This document shows positions 1 to 7,978 of a DNA stretch of 25,596 bases, piece by piece. The stretch spans positions 80,595 to 106,190 of the forward strand of contig NW_004457674.1 of NCBI RefSeq assembly GCF_000313135.1, read 5' to 3'. The notes beneath the pieces were generated by a model. It was not told where the DNA came from and did not search any database. It saw only the letters and a program-made list of their open reading frames with translations. How positions within the stretch are numbered: position 1 is the stretch's first letter; each line of letters begins with the position of its first letter. Source of the DNA: Acanthamoeba castellanii str. Neff. Taxonomy: Eukaryota > Discosea > Longamoebia > Acanthamoebidae. A program made the translations under genes and the position numbers.

Positions 1-296
1 CGTCATCTGAGGAGACGTCGGAGGAGGAGCAGGCGAACAAGAAGGTGGCCGACAAGAAGGAGTCGGCCGAAAAGCCGAAGAAGGCGGCAAAGGCGACGAA
101 GAAGAAGGAGGCCGACGACGGTGGAGACAAGGGGAACGGGAAGGGGTCGAAGAAGCCCAAGGCCGCCTCCAAGAAGGAGGCCGAATCGGACGGCTCCTCT
201 TCGTCCGGTGGTGAGGGCGGCGACGATGATAAGAAGTCGAACAAGTCCCAGAACAAGGAGAAGGAGGCCGGCAAGGGCTGCTGCATCATGATGTAG
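1..296 (+). CDS. C-terminal end of a Lys/Glu-rich protein with a CaaX box (partial)
   Basis: The frame is open from base 3 (S-S-E-E-T-S-E-E-E) to the TAG at 294-296, so this is the end of a gene that starts left of the window. About 97 residues are visible. They are almost entirely Lys, Glu, Asp, Ser and Gly with no folded domain. The protein ends KGCCIMM; the last four residues, CIMM, fit a CaaX prenylation box, and Met at the X position favours farnesylation in known substrates. The extra Cys just before could be palmitoylated. A Lys-rich tail followed by a lipidated Cys is the usual membrane anchor of small GTPases and some chaperones, but nothing here identifies the upstream domain. Third positions are G/C-rich, as in the neighbouring genes, which supports real coding. 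Confidence 0.7.
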   Translation, partial: SSEETSEEEQANKKVADKKESAEKPKKAAKATKKKEADDGGDKGNGKGSKKPKAASKKEAESDGSSSSGGEGGDDDKKSNKSQNKEKEAGKGCCIMM

Positions 297-1021
297 GCCA
301 GGACTACCGACGTCGGCTCTTCCATCAACGACGAACAGCCGCGAGCTCGGCAGTCAGTCAGAATACGACCGCCCCACGATCCTCGCGTTGGCCCTCCTTT
401 CTTCACCTCTCCCTCTCTCATGTTTCATTAGTTCGAACTTGTGTGTTGTCATGAGCATGGCAACCTCATCCAATCTCAAACAAGAAGGATTCTTGCTTTA
501 CACCTCTTTCCCATCATCAGCACTCGGTACTACAGTACCATCACAGTCCCAGTGGCGTCGGAGTCAAGGCGAAAAAAAAACCCGCCTTGAACCCACAATA
601 CCTGGGGCTGGGGAGAGGGGTAAAGCGCGGAGCGGGCGAGCAGGAGTCTTTGTAAGTTTTCTATTTTCCAACACTCTGGTTTCCCACCAGCCGCGTCGTT
701 GTGGCGCGGGAGGGTGCAATGTCAACCATCAGAGGAGACCAACAAACTCGACGGGAAAATAAGCCGGGAACGGCGGCCTGACCCTGTGCCGCCGATCTGT
801 GCAATTTCCTCGCCACATCTACCAACAACACAAAAGAAAGACGAAGCGAAAAGCGAAGAGAAGTTTTGCTTGGAGTGGTGTTGCCCTGACGACGCTGGTA
901 CTCAGCGTAATAATCAGCGAGAAATCACTGATGAACAGAAATAAATTCATTCGAGAAATTTTAGACTTTTCCTGGTGGGCGGAAGGGGCGAAGTTCAACA
1001 GTTAAACAACACAACAAGGAG
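297..1021. other. Intergenic spacer without a recognisable gene
   Basis: This 725-base spacer lies between the CaaX gene and the ISCA2 gene, both on the plus strand, so it should hold the 3' UTR of the first and the promoter and 5' UTR of the second. Short open frames here lack the G/C-ended codon bias of the neighbouring exons. I see no tRNA, repeat array or conserved motif. An A-run at 574-582 and an AATAAA at 941-946 are present, but I cannot assign them a role. Confidence 0.5.
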
Positions 1022-1990
1022 ATGCAACGGCACGGCAGAATGGCGAGGACACCCACATCGGCAGCATCCTTTATGCGCGGGTATTCGGCGCTCGCGTTCC
1101 CGGCGCGGACCCTCCACACTTCATTGCCTGCTGCTTTACGATCATCTGCGATGAATCGCGTGGTGGTCCCCTCCACCGCATCAGGACCCTCCTGTACAAC
1201 TGTGCCTTCTCTTGGCCGCGTCCGAAGTCGGTGTGTGCCATCTGCGCTGTCGATCGGAACGAGATTCGTGCCGGCATCATCGACGTCAAGGCGGGGAACC
1301 GCTTCTGCCGCCGCGCCCCTTCAAGATCTACACCCACAGACTCATCCTATGGCTCCCTCCGCCTCCACTTTTGATACTACCCCCGTCTCGCTCATTTTGG
1401 ACACGGCTAGTGCCACGCGAGCCGTGCCATCCACACAGACCATTCTGCTCTCCGACAGGGCAAAGAAGGTGCGTGTCCCATCTCCTCAACGTTCGGTTTT
1501 CTACGAATTCAAGCGAACGTCGCGCTGATTGCTTTGACGATTATTTATTCACACTATGTATTTATTTCTTCGTTTGTTTGTTTGTGTAGAAGCTGCGTGG
1601 GCTCACGTCCAAGCGCGAGGGAGGAGCCATACTGCGCGTTGAAGTGCAGAGCGGCGGCTGTTCCGGCTTCTCCTACAAGTTCACTGTAGAGGACAGGCCA
1701 CTCACCGAAGAAGACATGTACCTACCCTCCTCCTTCCCCACTGTACTGTGCTGCACACGCGACCACTTAGTTTGACGCTGGGAGAAAGAGTGCTTACTTT
1801 GCGGCGTGCGTGCAGACTGATCGAAGAAGAGGGTGCACGAGTGGTGGTGGACGATGTGTCGCTACCCTTGATCAACGGCGCGACGCTCGACTGGGACGAG
1901 AAGCTGATCGGCTCCAAGTTCCAGATGCTGGCCAACCCACACTCGGCCGGCGAGTGCGGCTGCAAGTACTCCTTCACGCCGAAGGACTGA
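1022..1990 (+). CDS. ISCA2: ISCA2-like mitochondrial A-type Fe-S cluster assembly protein
   Basis: Three exons, 1022-1468, 1590-1717 and 1816-1990, give 249 residues. Both introns (121 and 98 bases) are GT-AG, and the second splits an Ile codon (AT|A). Residues 1-130 are rich in Arg, Ser, Ala and Thr, as expected of a mitochondrial presequence, though unusually long. From about residue 140 (ILLSDRAKKKLRGL) the protein is a HesB/IscA domain with the diagnostic cysteines: Cys173 in SGGCSGF and Cys239/Cys241 in GECGC, a C-x65-C-x-C spacing. The segments GARVVVDD and SSF/GSKFQMLANP-like text fit ISCA2 better than ISCA1. A-type proteins of this family help form [4Fe-4S] clusters in the mitochondrial matrix. 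The start is the first ATG of the open frame; Met7 is an alternative. The gene converges on the tRNA-Tyr gene, 185 bases downstream. Confidence 0.88.
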
Positions 1991-2166
1991 CCCAGCCGCG
2001 CGCAAGGACCACTTGCTTCTGCGTTCTTTAAAAAAAACACTAAAATATGTATAAACTCCCCACCAACGCTAGCGAAGAAGAAGAATGCAGCGCTGAAAGA
2101 GAGCCACCATCAAGGTGGATGAAGCTGAAGCGGAGTCTGTTTGGCTGGACTCAACAAGACTGAAAC

Positions 2167-2171
2167 AAAAA
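2167..2171 (-). terminator. Pol III terminator of tRNA-Tyr
   Basis: A run of five A on the plus strand reads TTTTT on the minus strand, four bases past the tRNA-Tyr 3' end. This is the standard RNA polymerase III stop signal. Confidence 0.7.
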
Positions 2172-2175
2172 GAAT

Positions 2176-2271
2176 TCCGGCTGCCCGGACTCGAACCAGG
2201 AACCGATAGATGACTACCGAGGTGAGCATCAAGACTACAGTCTACCGCGCTACCAATTGCGCCACAGCCGG
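2176..2271 (-). tRNA. tRNA-Tyr (anticodon GUA) with a 23-base intron
   Basis: Read on the minus strand, the acceptor CCGGCTG pairs with CAGCCGG, the discriminator is A, the D stem is GCGC/GCGC, and the T arm is CCTGG-TTCGAGT-CCGGG. The anticodon stem GTAGA/TCTAT closes a loop beginning C-T-GTA-G, giving anticodon GUA (Tyr). Between position 37 and the last loop base there is a 23-base insertion, the canonical nuclear tRNA intron position; removing it leaves 73 nucleotides. tRNA-Tyr genes carry an intron in most eukaryotes. The 5' end is 122 bases from the start codon of the divergent RBR ligase gene, so the two probably share upstream DNA. Confidence 0.93.
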
Positions 2272-2393
2272 TTTTGCTGACCGTGCCTGTAGACGACTAG
2301 CAGCTGAACCCAGTTGTGATCAGACAAAACAGAAAAAGGGTTGCTGGGCCGACTTCACAAGCGACCACGAGCTCAAAGGCGGGAGAGAGAGAG

Positions 2394-5300
2394 ATGTTTA
2401 ACCGTAGGGACCCGGCGCCGTCGCCCCTCATAACGGGCGCGCAGCTGTATGATGTGCTACGAAGCAGCACCGAAGGTTCGGCCTGGTCTCTTCCCCCCCC
2501 CTCCCCTCTCCCTCTACCATTACTAAGGCAGCGTTTGGCCCTTCCATCAGGCGAAGAAGAGGACCTCTCCTTCGTCAAGTCCTACCTCCTCTTGTCCTCT
2601 TCGGTATATACCATTATTTAATCTTCAATCACGGCACTATTTTAGTATATTAATATTTCTTCGGCTTGCACAGTCGTCGGTACCGGGAAGTGCGTACCCA
2701 GAACCCGCCGCGTCCGAGCGGCACGGTGGCCGCCTTGTGGCAAAGCCCAAGTACAAGTCCCTTGACGCACGCGCACGCGCACGCGCACGCACACAAACAC
2801 TAACTTGGCTTTCGTGGGGCTCCACCTCACCTGGGATCCTAGCTCGGCAATCAAGCGCCGGCCGCAGCTCCAGCCGGGCTTCGCGCCCTCGTCGCTCTTC
2901 TCGTCGGACAACATGCGCAACTCGACGCGTCTCGACGGCATGCGCAACTCCAGCGTGGGGCTGTCGCTCTCCTCCTCCGGCGCGTCGGCTCCGCCGCTCC
3001 GCGTGTCGCAACTGGTCAACCATGTGCGTTTGCGTGCCCACAACCAAAGACGCGCACACGCACGCAATACGATACATAACACACGACACGACACGACACG
3101 ACACGACACGACACGACACGACACGACACGACACGACACGACACGGCACGGCACGACACGACACGACACGACACGACACGACACGGACACGACCAACGAC
3201 ACGACACGACCAACGACACGACACGACCACGACACGACACGCACGGCACGGCACGCGCGACACAACACGGGTGGGGTGCTGAATGCCTTTGCCTTGCTGC
3301 CGCAGGACCAAGTGGGGGGAGACGCCGACCTGCGCGTGTCGGCGGTGACCAGGCAGGTGAACTCGCTCCAGCAGGTCCTAGACGAGGGGCAGGCGGGCGG
3401 CTTCAGCTCGGCGCAGTCCAACGTCATCAGCATCCACCTCGGTACTTGCCGCACCCACGGCCCCTGCCGCCCCGCAATTGCTCACGTTCCTCCGCATACC
3501 AGGCAACATATTCGAGATGCAATCCAAGCTCACCGTTCTCATCAACCAGTACATCGACGACCCCGAGGTGCGTGTGTCGTGTGTGTCGTGTGTGTGTGTG
3601 TGCGTCGTTGTGTCGTGTGTGTCGTGTGTGTGCGTGTGTGTGTGTCGTGTGTTGTGCGTGTTGTGTATGAGTCGGGCCTCACGAGCGCTGTCGATGCTAA
3701 TAGCGCCTGGCAACGTTCCTGCTGCTGCACGAGAGCATCAGCGATGCCATCCAGTCCTACGAGGCCACCATCGCCGCGTACCTCCCCTCCCAATCAGATT
3801 GCACACCACGGGCGGTCTGCCGGAATTTATTTATTTTTTATTTCTAACCACAGCCAGTTCGGGGACGACGACGAGCCACCCCCGCGCGAGGACGAGGTCG
3901 AGCGCGAGCACGCCCAGTGGGCGAGGCAGTTCTCCGATACAGACGAAGAACAGTCGACTGAAAAGGAAGAGGAGGAGGAGGAGGAGGAGGAAGGTTCGTC
4001 ATGCGCGTAACGCATGCACACGGCACACGGCACACGGCACACGGCACACGCACCACGCACACGCACCACAGCACACGGCACACGCACCACGGCAGGGCGC
4101 GACGTTCAGCAATCTTCGACGCAGACCGTCGTCCTGACCCCGTGCGGCGTGGGTGCTCGCAGATGACATGAACGACGAGGACGAGGACCACGAGGGTTCG
4201 GAGGAGAAAGAGTGCGTCATCTGCATGGACGACTTCTGGTACCAGCCCCCCTCCCGACATTCTCCCAAGGCCGCAGAATTCCATTCACGCGGTAATTGAC
4301 TGCTTGGTGCAGGTGGCCGGGCAAGCGCGGCTACGAGCTCAAGTGCGGCTGCCTCTACTGCAAGCCCTGCCTGCGCAGCAACTACGACGTGTACCACAAG
4401 CTCCCAAGTCTCCTTTCCCTCATTTTCTCCTTCTCATTTCTTTGTTTCTTTCTTTGTGTCTGATCTATCAGGCTGATCAACGACGGCCAGGTCCTCAAGC
4501 TGACCTGCCCCAACCCCACCTGCGCCGCCCCCGTACGCGCTTCACATTCCAATAATAATAATAACAATAACAATAATAATAATCACTAATCTAACTTGCT
4601 CTCCCAATGTAAATGTAGGTGGACGAAGATGACCTGAAGAACATCCTGACCAACAAGCAGTTCTTGCGGTACCAGCAGTTCTTCCTGCTGGCCTCGCTCC
4701 GCAACGATCCCACCGTGCGCTGGTGCCCCCGGTACGTGGTGTTCGTGGCGTGGACCGGTGAAGTGGACCACTTCACGAGCCGCCAGCGGCCTACTCTAAC
4801 CCACTGATGTGGCCCACAGGGTGGGCTGCGAGACCGCGGAGCACGGTTCCGAGGAGGACTGCCACATGACGTGTTCCAAATGCTGTACCGCGCCACCTCC
4901 TTTTTTTGTATCGTGTGCGGTGGTGCGTGTGCGTGTGCGTGTGCGTGTGCGTGTGCGGTGGTGCGTTGTGCGTCATCGACGACTCAAACTGAAGACTTCC
5001 TGGGCCTGGGGTGAGGCAGCGACCGAGTTCTGTTGGAAGTGCAACCTGGAGTGGCACCCGGGCATCACCTGCGACCAAGCCAAGGTTCAAGCCCAAAAGG
5101 GCAAACAGAAAGTCACCCGACAGGAAAAGAGGGTTCGTTTCTCTTCGCTCTTCGCTCTTCTCTCTTTTGGCCTTGCTTGTCTTATTTCTAGATCACACCC
5201 AGACGACATACCAATCATTCTTTAAAATGTAACTGTATATATGGGAATATCTTTATTTATATATGGTTAAACAAACCGGACAGGCGGAGAAATACATCAA

Positions 5301-6057
5301 GAAGCACTCGCGGCCATGCCCGCAATGCCTGACACCCATCCAGAAGAACGAAGGGTGCGCGCAACCTCCCCCCCCACGATTTTGTGTGATCGCACCGACA
5401 CCTCTGTGCCCCAGACTAACCTCTCTCCACGACACACGTCACACAACCAACACAGATGCAATCACATGATACGCCCCCCCCCCAAATGCTCTTGCTTGTA
5501 GTTGTCGTCGTCGTCGTCGTCGTCGTAGTTGTTGTTGGTGTTAACTCGCTCTTTGTACATATCCAACGTTCGGCTCAACACACGTGCAAGGGCTGTCAAC
5601 GTACGTCATTTTCATTGCCCCGAGGCCTCCAGGGAGGGGCTCGTGACTCTATGATCATAGTCAGCTGCTCACACCGCTTTGTTTCGATCGATCTTTCCCC
5701 CCCCCCCACGGGCGCAGATCAATTTTGCTGGATCTGCATGGAGACCTACACCCCGGTGCACTACTCGGAGGGCAGGTGCGCCGGCCTCCAATTCAAGCCA
5801 GCGTCTCGCCTCCTTCGGGGCATCAAGAAGACCGGCCAGATCGGGGCCTACGCCGGCATCGCGGTCGGCGTCACTGCCGGCGTGGTGGTGGTCACGCCCA
5901 TCGCTCTTGGTGCGCTCCCCCAGCTCCATTCCTGCAGCGACGATTTATCAAGCCTGATGCCTGATTTCGTCTCCCACCGCGCCCCTCACCAGCCGTGGGC
6001 ATCCCGACCTTGGCCATCGGACTTCCCATCTACGGCGCCTACAAGATCGTGTCCTAG
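2394..6057 (+). CDS. Membrane-anchored RBR E3 ubiquitin ligase with N-terminal GAT-like domain
   Basis: Nineteen exons, in phase throughout, give 541 residues: 2394-2475, 2551-2603, 2674-2750, 2843-3023, 3306-3441, 3503-3567, 3704-3777, 3854-3993, 4163-4238, 4313-4390, 4472-4532, 4619-4731, 4820-4884, 5020-5084, 5284-5354, 5456-5468, 5582-5600, 5718-5909, 5993-6057. Residues 1-131 are disordered. About 140-222 form a helical segment resembling a GAT domain (QSKLTVLINQYIDDPERL then HESISDAIQSYE). Residues 223-286 are acidic. RING1 starts at Cys287 (CVICMDDFW) and has C-x-C (306/308) where C-x-H is usual. The IBR follows (WCPRVGC to FCWKCNLEWHPGITC). RING2 has CPQC and GCNHMTCKGC; Cys447 aligns with the catalytic Cys that accepts ubiquitin in this family. 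Residues 498-535 are hydrophobic, probably one hairpin or two membrane passes. Splicing is GT-AG except the intron after exon 16, which appears to be AT-AC. The RBR identity is firm; the GAT assignment rests on pattern only. Confidence 0.88.
3081..3247. repeat. (CACGA)n pentanucleotide microsatellite in intron 4 of the RBR gene
   Basis: About 165 bases built from the pentamer ACACG/CACGA, nearly perfect for its first half and then broken by CACGG and GACCAACGACACG variants. It fills most of the 282-base intron 3024-3305. The 29 bases at 3186-3214 are repeated exactly, on the other strand, in a FUSC-gene intron (11100-11128). Confidence 0.95.
3568..3665. repeat. TG/TGTCG-rich microsatellite in intron 6 of the RBR gene
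   Basis: The intron begins at the GT donor and runs straight into GTGTGTCG and TG dinucleotide repeats for about 100 bases, then changes to unique sequence containing GATGCTAATAG at the acceptor, where CTAAT is a plausible branch site. Confidence 0.9.
4015..4105. repeat. CACACGG/CACGCAC tandem repeat in intron 8 of the RBR gene
   Basis: Several tandem copies of CACACGG, then CACGCAC variants, occupy the middle of intron 3994-4162. It is related to the ACACG family of intron 4 but with a heptamer period. Confidence 0.9.
4921..4966. repeat. (GTGTGC)n microsatellite in intron 13 of the RBR gene
   Basis: Tandem GTGCGT units lie near the donor of intron 4885-5019, between a T-run and unique sequence. 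It is another member of the GT-rich intron repeats of this window. Confidence 0.9.
5469..5581 (+). other. Candidate AT-AC intron in the RBR gene
   Basis: RING2 needs the residue string GCNHMTC. The 13-base exon 5456-5468 supplies the end of Gly, then Cys, Asn, His, Met; the next exon starts ACG TGC (Thr, Cys) at 5582. The 113 bases between start with ATACGC and end with CAACAC. No GT after the Met codon and no AG before the Thr codon can make this junction in frame. AT-AC ends occur in some U12-type introns, and Acanthamoeba is reported to carry a minor spliceosome, but the donor is a poor match to ATATCCTT and the branch region is weak. A sequence error near the C-run is the main alternative. 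Confidence 0.5.
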
Positions 6058-6308
6058 CGGCCATCTGCATGGCCTTATTTGGTGTGGAACAAAGAAGGGA
6101 ATTAGACAAAAAAAAGAGGGAGTGAACGGAGGCACCTATGAGAAGGTCTGCAGCAACGAGGGCCAGATTGGCCCGCTTGGTACATTTTCTGCTGAAGCCA
6201 TGGACGCAGTACCGCGCACACGGCGCAGAGAATCGGTGTTTTGCGAGGGACGGATGCCGTCGGTGGGCTCAGTAAGTGTCCTAATCTAAACTGTGGTCAT
6301 CTAGCGAG

Positions 6309-6390
6309 GGACGGATGGCCGAGCGGTCTAAGGCGACAGTTTAAGGCACTGTTATCTTCGGATGCGTGGGTTCAAATCCCACTCCGTTCA
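6309..6390 (+). tRNA. tRNA-Leu (anticodon AAG)
   Basis: The acceptor GGACGGA pairs with TCCGTTC, with discriminator A. The anticodon stem ACAGT/ACTGT closes the loop TTAAGGC, giving anticodon AAG (Leu). A long variable arm, TATCTTCGGATGC, marks it as class II. The T arm is GTGGG-TTCAAAT-CCCAC. It is 82 nucleotides long with no intron and no encoded CCA, as expected for a nuclear gene. Confidence 0.95.
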
Positions 6391-6398
6391 CTCCTATC

Positions 6399-6402
6399 TT
6401 TT
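6399..6402 (+). terminator. Pol III terminator of tRNA-Leu
   Basis: Four T begin nine bases after the tRNA-Leu 3' end, the minimal length for RNA polymerase III termination. Confidence 0.55.
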
Positions 6403-6616
6403 GTCGTTGTGCGAACCTTGCAAAATAACAAAACCTTGTGCTCCTGTCCATCTGGAGTGGTTTTAGTGAACAGCGTGGAGAAAGAACTTATCCCCTGGTA
6501 GCTGCCGCGGCAGTGGAGCTCGAAGAAGGAAAGAACGTCATTGAGCATTACCTAAATCTATGGCCAACTTCAGGAATGTAGAAATCCCCTGAGTAGTTTT
6601 TGTCACCTGCAACAAA

Positions 6617-6689
6617 TCCCCTGTGGTGTAGTTGGCTAGCATTTCCGCCTGTCACGCGGACGACCCGGGTTCAAATCCCGGCGGGGGAG
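6617..6689 (+). tRNA. tRNA-Asp (anticodon GUC)
   Basis: The acceptor TCCCCTG pairs with CGGGGGA, with discriminator G. The anticodon stem TCCGC/GCGGA closes CTGTCAC, giving anticodon GUC (Asp). The T arm CCGGG-TTCAAAT-CCCGG is perfect. The gene is 73 nucleotides, intronless, on the plus strand. Confidence 0.96.
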
Positions 6690-6694
6690 ATCGA

Positions 6695-6702
6695 TTTTTT
6701 TT
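6695..6702 (+). terminator. Pol III terminator of tRNA-Asp
   Basis: Eight consecutive T start six bases past the tRNA-Asp 3' end. Confidence 0.85.
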
Positions 6703-6901
6703 GCTGTCTGTCCGCCTTGCACAACAAAGCCTTTGCCTACTGTTGGTGGTTGTGGACAAGAAGACCCAAACCAGAAGTCTTACCATTTCCATAACCCTGC
6801 GGCAGGTGGTGCAGTGACTTTCAACCTCATGACCCTGGTTGTGTTTATCAGTTGCACTGATGGTCTACTTCACTTTTACAGAAAGTCAAAGCAAGACAGG
6901 C

Positions 6902-6906
6902 AAAAA
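6902..6906 (-). terminator. Pol III terminator of tRNA-Ala
   Basis: Five A on the plus strand give TTTTT on the minus strand, four bases after the tRNA-Ala 3' end. Confidence 0.7.
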
Positions 6907-6910
6907 GAAT

Positions 6911-6983
6911 TGGAGGAGAAGGGTATCGATCCCTTTACCTCTCGCATGCTAAGCGAGCGCTCTACCATCTGAGCTACACCCCC
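6911..6983 (-). tRNA. tRNA-Ala (anticodon AGC)
   Basis: On the minus strand the acceptor GGGGGTG faces CTCCTCC plus discriminator A. This includes the G3-U70 pair that alanyl-tRNA synthetase recognises. The anticodon stem CTCGC/GCGAG closes TTAGCAT, giving AGC (Ala). The T arm is AAGGG-ATCGATA-CCCTT. One acceptor pair, U6-U67, is mismatched, which is unusual but not disabling by itself. The gene points towards tRNA-Asp. Confidence 0.93.
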
Positions 6984-7188
6984 GACACTTGGCCCTCAAG
7001 CTCCAGCAAATAGAATGGCGCACCCTCTTCAATTGGTACCACAGGTGCTTGTGCAAGCAAAAAAGGAGATAGCTGACTGTGGGGCTTTTCTGGGGCCAAA
7101 AGTTTGCTACAGTAGTTTTATTCTGTGGAGCTGTTTTATTGACCACACAGCAAACCAGGATTTATCTATCCAAAACCAAGTGTTCATG

Positions 7189-7211
7189 AAAAAGGGTCAG
7201 TGACCCTTTTT
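7189..7211. repeat. Perfect 11-bp palindrome inside the left terminal inverted repeat
   Basis: AAAAAGGGTCA, one base, TGACCCTTTTT: a stem of 11 pairs around a single central G. The right TIR has a related but different hairpin (GTTAGTGA at 7592-7599 with TCACTAAC at 7607-7614). Confidence 0.85.
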
Positions 7212-7239
7212 GCTTAGCACAAAAATCAACTCTATGTAC

Positions 7240-7264
7240 AAAAAAGGCCACCATGGCTGTTTTT
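7240..7264. repeat. A5-T5 hairpin inside the candidate element
   Basis: AAAAAGGCCA (7241-7250), loop CCA, TGGCT, one bulged G, then TTTTT forms a second A-run/T-run stem 30 bases inside the left TIR. Confidence 0.6.
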
Positions 7265-7640
7265 CATGAGGTTGGTGTACAGATCAAGGAAAGCTTGGGT
7301 ATCATTTTCAGAAAATGTACAGAAGTGGAGGATGCCATTGAAGAAGAAATGACAAAGGCAGAATCCCTTTTTATGTACAGATTTACCATCTGACACGCAT
7401 CGGATTGCAATTTCGCCGAAATATGTGCATTTTTAAAGGTCTTTTCTTGCATTTTCTACACATTTTCCGTTCACATTTCTCAGATCATGTGCATTGAACT
7501 GGCCGAAGTGTACTGATGACACCAATCTGTTTCTGGAGGGTGTGCAGATGCTGGTGTTACAGCCCTGACAATCTGTACATGCTGCCAGATAGTTAGTGAA
7601 AAAGAGTCACTAACCCTTTTTTGTGAACACTTGGTTCTAA

Positions 7641-7654
7641 CCTTCTCCTCCAAT
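7641..7654 (+). pseudogene. tRNA-Ala 3'-end fragment beside the element
   Basis: CCTTCTCCTCCAAT is identical to the last bases of the tRNA-Ala gene (T-stem end, acceptor, discriminator, first trailer base; minus strand of 6909-6922). It is followed by six T (Pol III-like stop). It sits four bases outside the right terminal inverted repeat. It is too short for a gene and looks like a truncated copy. Confidence 0.45.
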
Positions 7655-7664
7655 GTCCTTTTTT

Positions 7665-7978
7665 GGGGACCATCCTTTCTTGGGGGGACATGATCTTGAC
7701 CCATCATCCAAACTTGTTTTTTTAATTTTCTTTTTTGCAGGGAAGAAAGCAACCCACTACATCACCAGCCCTGCCCAACCAGCAATAGCAGCTCCATGCC
7801 AAGCACTGCCAAGGCCAGCCCCTGGCCAGGCAGATCAAAGTGCTCAGTGTGGAGAAAGTCCACTGAGAAGGGGAACCCTTCTCTCAGCTTACACATGGCT
7901 GGTACTGACACATGCTTTCCCAGGAACAGTCAGGTTGAAAAGCTCAGCTGGCTCTTCTTGTCCCACAGGCCACGCGAA
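7665..7978. other. Non-coding spacer with short hairpins in the tRNA island
   Basis: No tRNA or protein gene was found. Small self-complementary stretches occur, such as GGCCAG/CTGGCC near 7812-7826 and CTGAGAAGGG with CCCTTCTCTCAG near 7863-7887. I cannot assign a function; a small RNA is possible but unsupported. Confidence 0.35.

Larger units (their letters stand above)
7174..7636. mobile_element. Candidate MITE-like element with about 41-base terminal inverted repeats
   Basis: Bases 7174-7215 and 7595-7636 are inverted copies. The outer 13 bases (AACCAAGTGTTCA) match perfectly, and the next 28 align with about six differences around a shared AAAAAGGGT...AGTGAC...CTTTTT core. The roughly 380 bases between have no coding frame longer than about 60 codons and are less GC-rich than the neighbouring genes. 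Size, TIRs and lack of coding capacity fit a miniature inverted-repeat transposable element. I see no convincing target-site duplication: CTATCC at 7166-7171 against CTAACC at 7637-7642 matches five of six. A fixed RNA or DNA stem structure is the alternative. Confidence 0.5.

Noticed and set aside
2637..3454. Long Val/Arg/Cys-rich and Thr/Arg/His-rich open frames across the CACGA repeat
   Set aside because: A pentamer repeat without stop codons is open in several frames; the region is an intron flanked by good splice sites.
5341..5501. Reading the RBR RING2 straight through 5355 or 5469 without splicing
   Set aside because: Read-through gives Pro-rich residues and an early stop, and loses the conserved C-N-H-M-T-C-x2-C pattern that the spliced model gives.
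7863..7887. Hairpin CTGAGAAGGG...CCCTTCTCTCAG as a possible small-RNA gene
   Set aside because: The stem needs a bulge, and no snoRNA, snRNA or Pol III promoter boxes are visible around it.
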